Of a stretch of DNA of 64,000 bases, positions 59,501-64,000 are shown piece by piece. How positions within the stretch are numbered: position 1 is the stretch's first letter; the number at the start of each line of letters is the position of its first letter. The position numbers were made by a program, and so were the translations under genes. Below the pieces are notes generated by a model that made no database searches, was not told the origin of the DNA, and was given only the letters and a program-made list of their open reading frames with translations. The DNA lies in NCBI RefSeq assembly GCF_016545825.1, contig NC_052619.1, forward strand, positions 66,474,115-66,538,114, in the 5' to 3' direction. This DNA comes from Eucalyptus grandis. Lineage: Eukaryota > Streptophyta > Magnoliopsida > Myrtales > Myrtaceae.

Positions 59501-61345
59501 TTCGTTGATGGCTGCTAAAGGTGGATTGAAGCCCTCTTTGAGAGGCTTGAACTCATGGCTTCCAGATCCTTGTATGCCCTACGATGAAGGTCACTTCATC
59601 CTTAGAAACGGAAAGAGAGGAGAGAGCAAAAGAGAGATGCGATAGTTTTCACTATTAATTTAAGTGAGACCCAACACTTAGAAAAGATCTCGTTATGTCA
59701 AACCATGATAAATTCAGGGAGTAAATTCAGGTATCAAACAATTATCGGCCTATACAAAAAACGAAAAAAACTCTCTTAACCAAAGGATTTAAATAGAGGA
59801 GTTATAGTGTTATCCACATGATCATGGGCCTTCAACCTGAGGGATAGTCTTCGACCAAAAAAAAAAAAAAACCTGAGGGATAGTCCAAACCTAGTCAGGC
59901 CTAATGAGTCTGAAGAACAACTTGGGTTAAGCGTGGATATATGCTAATTATGGGTCCTATTTAACTTTAAGAGAAGTTGTCAAACTTTTCATTTTCATTT
60001 GCAAAAGCACTGGTCATTTACATAACCCCTGTCTATATCCATTGACTGGATAGTTGGTCGATATTTATAAATGGGTTAGACATATTTCGAATCAAATAAA
60101 AATAAATGAAAAAAACACTTGACGGCTAAAAAGCTTTAGCTCAGTCTGGCCAAGAGAATAGTAACGAGAAAAACAGAAGAGCTCTTTATCCAAAGGTATA
60201 ATCACTTGGATTAGTGCTTGCTTAAAGTACATTATCCATGCAACCCAATAAGCAAGCGGGGTCCGTGTAGCCCATTTAATGCAATATCGCGTCCAAGTAC
60301 GAGGTTTAATATATAATCGCTTAGATTAGTGCTTGTTATAGTACATGGGTAATCCATACCTTTTTAGATTGATTGTTTCACCTTCTTGTTCCTCCTTTAG
60401 GCTTTAGCCATGTGAAGAGCAAAGCAATCAGAAAAGCAAGCGTGGTCCGCGTAGCCCACTCAATATATTATCACTTCCATGTACGAATTCGGATAAATCT
60501 GATTTGACATTTTTTTAACTTATTTGAATAGGGCATACATTCCCCTCGTACGAGTCTCAACATTAAAATGGTTCTAACCATCTCACAAAGGAAAAGAGAT
60601 TTGTTTTTTGAAGACAGTTAAATGTGTTTTGTTATATATAAAATCCTTTTTGGTACACATTCTATCAAAATTATCGCCTTATGAAATAATAAGAAAATGT
60701 TAACCAAATAAGTTTGGAAACAAAATAAGTTCACTCTTTTGTTTTTTTCCACCGCACCTTTTCCACTAGTGAGGTAACCGCCCCACTTCCTCTTTCTTTT
60801 TCAATGGCTATCAATGGTTTCCTTTCTAATTAAAGGAGGATTAGAACACTAAAAATGTATCACATAAAAAAAGAATTTTGCATATCTACTCTCGGATGCA
60901 AAATTCAAGAAAATTGGAGCATACACTGTTAGTGGTAAGGAAAAATGTCCAAGGGCAGTCTTATCTGACCTGAATTGGTCGGCTATAACTACCACCCTCT
61001 CACTAATCATTAGATCAATTGAAGAGAGAGCCACTGGCGGAAAGTGTCTTCACCGATGTTATATGTATAATTCTTTTAACAAATTTATGGCATTACATTG
61101 GTGATTACCTAAGGATTGACGATGGAGTCGACGATGGCGGTCGTTCCATGAAGGGTGTTGTCGACGAGATGGAAGAGAGACTGAACATCCACGTCTCCTT
61201 CCTCAGGAGCGTGAGAGCTCACCATCTCCTTCATGAACTTCTCGTCGTCGAAAGAAGCAAGCAGGTTAGTCCACATGCTCTGGTCAATCTGATGAGTCTT
61301 GCCTTTGCGATCCATCCCCAAGAGATGGGCAAGGACTGTAGTCAT
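56567..61345 (-). CDS. Sieve element occlusion (SEO) protein, copy B, with nonsense codon
   Basis: Paralogue of 36623-40885 with the same seven exons: 61109-61345, 59489-59578, 58850-59283, 58417-58511, 58202-58332, 57502-57978, 56567-57106. Lengths equal those of copy A except exon 6 (477, in frame). Domain order is the same, ending CPVCPRMM...FECCHGAH. The start MTTVLAHLLGMD is chosen by alignment with copy A although an upstream in-frame ATG exists. The last codon of exon 1 is TAG (61109-61111) where A has ACG, directly before the GTAATC donor, so the spliced message would stop at codon 79 unless another donor is used. In exon 3 a 1-base deletion (58913) and a 1-base gain (about 58880) replace QIIISILACSIQ with RSSSVSLLALFR. 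From exon 4 on the frame is clean. Confidence 0.9.
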
Positions 61346-61472
61346 TTGGAATCTCACAGAGAGAGAGAGAGAGAGAGAGTCAAGGGCTTTGAGTGAATGT
61401 TCAGAGAGAGGAAAGCAAGGAAGGAAGAGAGCGCAGGTTGTGTGGCGTGGGGAGAACTTAGCGTGCATGCCC

Positions 61473-61480
61473 TATTTATA
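61473..61480 (-). promoter_or_regulatory. TATA box of SEO copy B
   Basis: TATAAATA on the minus strand in CGGCTATAAATAGGGCATGC, 128 bases upstream of the ATG. The flanks are conserved with copy A, including the CT-rich leader (AGAG tract at about 61359-61379). Confidence 0.7.
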
Positions 61481-61750
61481 GCCGTGGGTGTGAGAGAGTC
61501 CTATCATACGAAGATGTTTTAATAAATGGGGAAGGGTGAGAAAGAAATATCAACGTCTCCAATTCTCCGTCTAGAAGGGAGAAATACCACGAATACGAAT
61601 TTACATTAAAACGGTCATTCACTTTTACTGAAGTGCGTATTACAAATAAATCAAAATTATTTGAGAATGAACAGAAATTTCCAAATTTAGATCCCCCACT
61701 TCTCCAAAAAATATATCTTGTGCCATATGTACTGCCATGACAGTCGCAAA

Positions 61751-61752
<2 letters not shown>

Positions 61753-61782
<30 letters not shown>
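61753..61782. repeat. (AT)15 microsatellite
   Basis: Pure AT run upstream of SEO copy B. Copy A has only AATGATATG here. Confidence 0.95.
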
Positions 61783-61784
<2 letters not shown>

Positions 61785-61829
61785 ACTTACGTATGAATTT
61801 CAGGTCATTAATGTGTATAAAGAAACATG

Positions 61830-62852
61830 AGATTACTCTTTGAAAATATTTCCAACGATGTATCGAAAATAACATATGATCGTGACGCACACAACAAATC
61901 CACATAAGTACAACATATTGCTACGTGAATTAACTAAATGGCCCCAAAATCTTTTTAATATCTCCAACTTCAATAAATCATAACATAAATTAACAAGTGG
62001 ATACATAATTTAATATTTGTGGTTTTTTGACATTGGATTACTCAATTCATCTCTTTATCTTTTTAATCTTTCGATTGTTATATCATAAAACATAGCATGA
62101 ATTACACTATCGTGAAGTAAAATATCAAAACTCCATGTTATACGTGGATTAAGCAATTAGTTGAAATCAAAAGGCGTTTTCGGGTTCACCCGGTGGAAGA
62201 GTTTTTCTTCATCAGCATTGTCCAAGTGTACAAAGAATAAAGCAGGCCCTAGAGGAAGATGACAACACAGGTCAGGGAAAACTTTGGAGAATATATTCTC
62301 CAAAAACTGATGTAACTTATACTAGAACCTACTATTCATATATCTTGCTTGTCTTTAGTTACCAAAAGACAAAATATAACGTTAATTATTTTTCACAACA
62401 GATATCGTGAGTTTAAAATTATTTTGTGATAATAGATGCTAGGGGAATATGGTTATTTCACTGCATAAACATATATATATATCATGGAATATTTGGCATC
62501 ATATATAAATTTCACCGGCCACTGGAAGATTCCTAACTATACGTATCATTGCTCTTCTGAAAAAAAAAAATACATATTCAAAGTCTTTGCATTAATCAAT
62601 TTCCTAAGAAAAATAATTCCACTTAAGCTCCATTTATTTCGTGAAAAATATATTTCAAAAAAACATTTTTCTCATTATTCGACATTTGGCTTACCGAGGA
62701 AAATGAGTCAATGGAAAAGCCTATTTTTAAATTTAGAAAAATGATTTCCTCTTTAAAAAACCGGATATCACTTTCCAAAATATGATTAAGTATTAACATT
62801 TGGATTTAAAACTCTAAACTTGGGCATAGAAACTCCAATGCTACTTCCCAGG
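61830..62852. other. Stretch with no recognisable feature
   Basis: AT-rich, with ORFs under 90 codons and no conserved motifs. It lies outside the duplication. I see nothing to annotate. Confidence 0.5.
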
Positions 62853-63758
62853 TAGGGGTGTGCAACTGAACCGGGTATACCTAGTTCCCGGACTAGCCCA
62901 CCCAGAAAATAGGGTGGGGAACCGTTCCCATTAAAACCGGTCCGAGAATCGGTTCCCGAAATTCGGAACCGATTTAAACTGGTTCAGGAACAAGTTCCAA
63001 GTGAGTACTCAGTCGGAAACGGGTTCCTGGACCAATTGGAACCAGTTCCTGAACCAGTTTTGTAAGTAGAGGTCCAAAACCCTTTTTTTTCCCCCGATTT
63101 CTATTTTTACTCCTGCAATCACACGATGTTTTTCCTCTTAGCTCTTTCAAACATGCACGGCACTCCTCATTTGTCATTCCTCTTTCTCACTTGCTTCCCT
63201 CCCTCACCGACTCCCTCTCGCACCGTCCAATGGATGGATGGTGTTCGTCGTTGCTAAATTCTTGTGTATCGCATGGATTGGCTCGCCTAATTTCTCTTTT
63301 ATATGAGGAGTTATGCTTGCATAAGTGAGTAACTTCATGTAATAGTTGTAGGAATAAGACTAATATTAGACTCATGTTTATTGCTAATTCTTTGCCTTAT
63401 GATATTATTTATTATAATTAGCCTTATGAATCCTTAATTTTTCGTTTAGTCAAAAAGTCAATGTATTTATTTATTACAAGTGCTTAATGTTTCAATACAA
63501 ATTAGGAGGATTACATTATTTTCTTGAGTATTAATATAAAATTCGAAGTCGTATAGGACATCGGGAGATTGCAAAATAGGTTCTAATGGAAATAGGGTTG
63601 ACCTCGAAACCAAATTGGAAAAACAGAGCGAGTCGAGTACGGGGTCCAATACAAATAGGGTTGGGTAAAGGGCCCCAAAAAAAAAGGAACCAGTTATAAC
63701 ACGGTTGGGTACAGGGTCCAGGTCTAGATCCTATCCACCCTAGACGCGATCACCGCTA
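62853..63758. mobile_element. Small non-autonomous hAT-like element
   Basis: 906 bp flanked by exact 8-bp duplications TTCCCAGG (62845-62852 and 63759-63766). Short imperfect TIRs: TAGGGGTG on the left, TAGCGGTG as the complement of the right end. The left end has a dense GGTTCC/GGAACC array (62870-63060), like the larger hAT element at 33191-35996. The right end has GGTTGGGTA and GGGTCCA repeats. No transposase. Confidence 0.65.
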
Positions 63759-63766
63759 TTCCCAGG

Positions 63767-64000
63767 TCCCAACGTCCAAGATTAGGTTTCCAACACTTAG
63801 GCCCAAGACCATTGGGGAGAGCCCATGACCCTAGTGCTCAAGCCTAGGTCCTCAACACTTGTGTCCGAGTTCATCAAGGTCAAGCCCAAGATCAATGTCT
63901 ATGCTTGGGCCTCCGATGCCCCCACTTGAGTCCATCAAGGCCCAACTCAAAGCCCCATTGCACGTGCTCAATGCCTCGGCACCCAAGCCTAAGTCCATAA
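63767..64000. other. Pyrimidine-rich low-complexity sequence at the right edge
   Basis: Degenerate repeats of CCCAAG/CCTAAG/TCCATCAAGG words. No reading frame supports a gene. It may be part of another element cut by the window edge. Confidence 0.4.

Larger units (their letters stand above)
45655..61829 (+). repeat. Segmental duplication copy B (16.2 kb with insertions)
   Basis: A direct-orientation copy of 3025-41430 with the same order of features. It has two private insertions, the solo LTR 47476-50620 and the Mutator-like element 54163-55880. The right-hand similarity ends after TTAATGTGTATAAAGAAA near 61829 (41428 in A). Confidence 0.85.

Overview
This is a 64 kb piece of a plant nuclear chromosome, almost certainly a eudicot. 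The evidence is intron-containing SIEVE ELEMENT OCCLUSION (SEO, phloem P-protein) genes, an AGL62-like type I MADS relative, plant-type Ty1/copia and Ty3/gypsy (Tat-like) LTR retrotransposons, Mutator-like long-TIR elements and hAT elements. A woody eudicot such as a Myrtaceae (Eucalyptus-like) species would fit, but that is a guess. There are no operons, CRISPR arrays or bacterial features.

The backbone is one direct segmental duplication. Copy A (about 3025-41430, 38.4 kb) and copy B (about 45655-61829, 16.2 kb) carry the same items in the same order: a decayed coding-like segment, an old long-TIR element, a MADS-derived gene, an orphan MADS-type leader, an unrecognised decayed gene on the minus strand, and a seven-exon SEO gene on the minus strand. 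The size difference is due to transposons. Copy A gained a 13.0 kb Tat-like element (4332-17326), a 1.0 kb Mutator-like element (20542-21572), a solo LTR (22680-32708) carrying a nested 9.6 kb copia element (23002-32573), and a 2.8 kb hAT element (33191-35996). Copy B gained a 3.1 kb solo LTR (47476-50620) and a 1.7 kb palindromic Mutator-like element (54163-55880). Subtracting these leaves about 11.4 kb in each copy, and each copy supplies the empty site for the other's insertions.

Both SEO copies keep all splice sites and identical exon lengths, apart from one base. Yet each has a lesion as given: A has a 1-base deletion in exon 6; B has a TAG as the last codon of exon 1 and a compensated -1/+1 frame excursion in exon 3. 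The MADS-derived gene is open in A (18459-19070) and broken in B. It keeps an AGL62-like C-terminal motif, but its DNA-binding half has degenerated and a 108-bp unit is tandemly duplicated.

Outside the duplication are an LTR end cut by the left window edge (1-2096), a copia LTR fragment (2197-2530), a 4.2 kb AT-rich spacer between the copies with an old internal repeat, and a 0.9 kb hAT element near the right edge (62853-63758). The most striking cargo is inside the hAT element at 33191-35996. It carries an intron-containing fragment of the plastid MEP-pathway gene HDS (ispG/GcpE).
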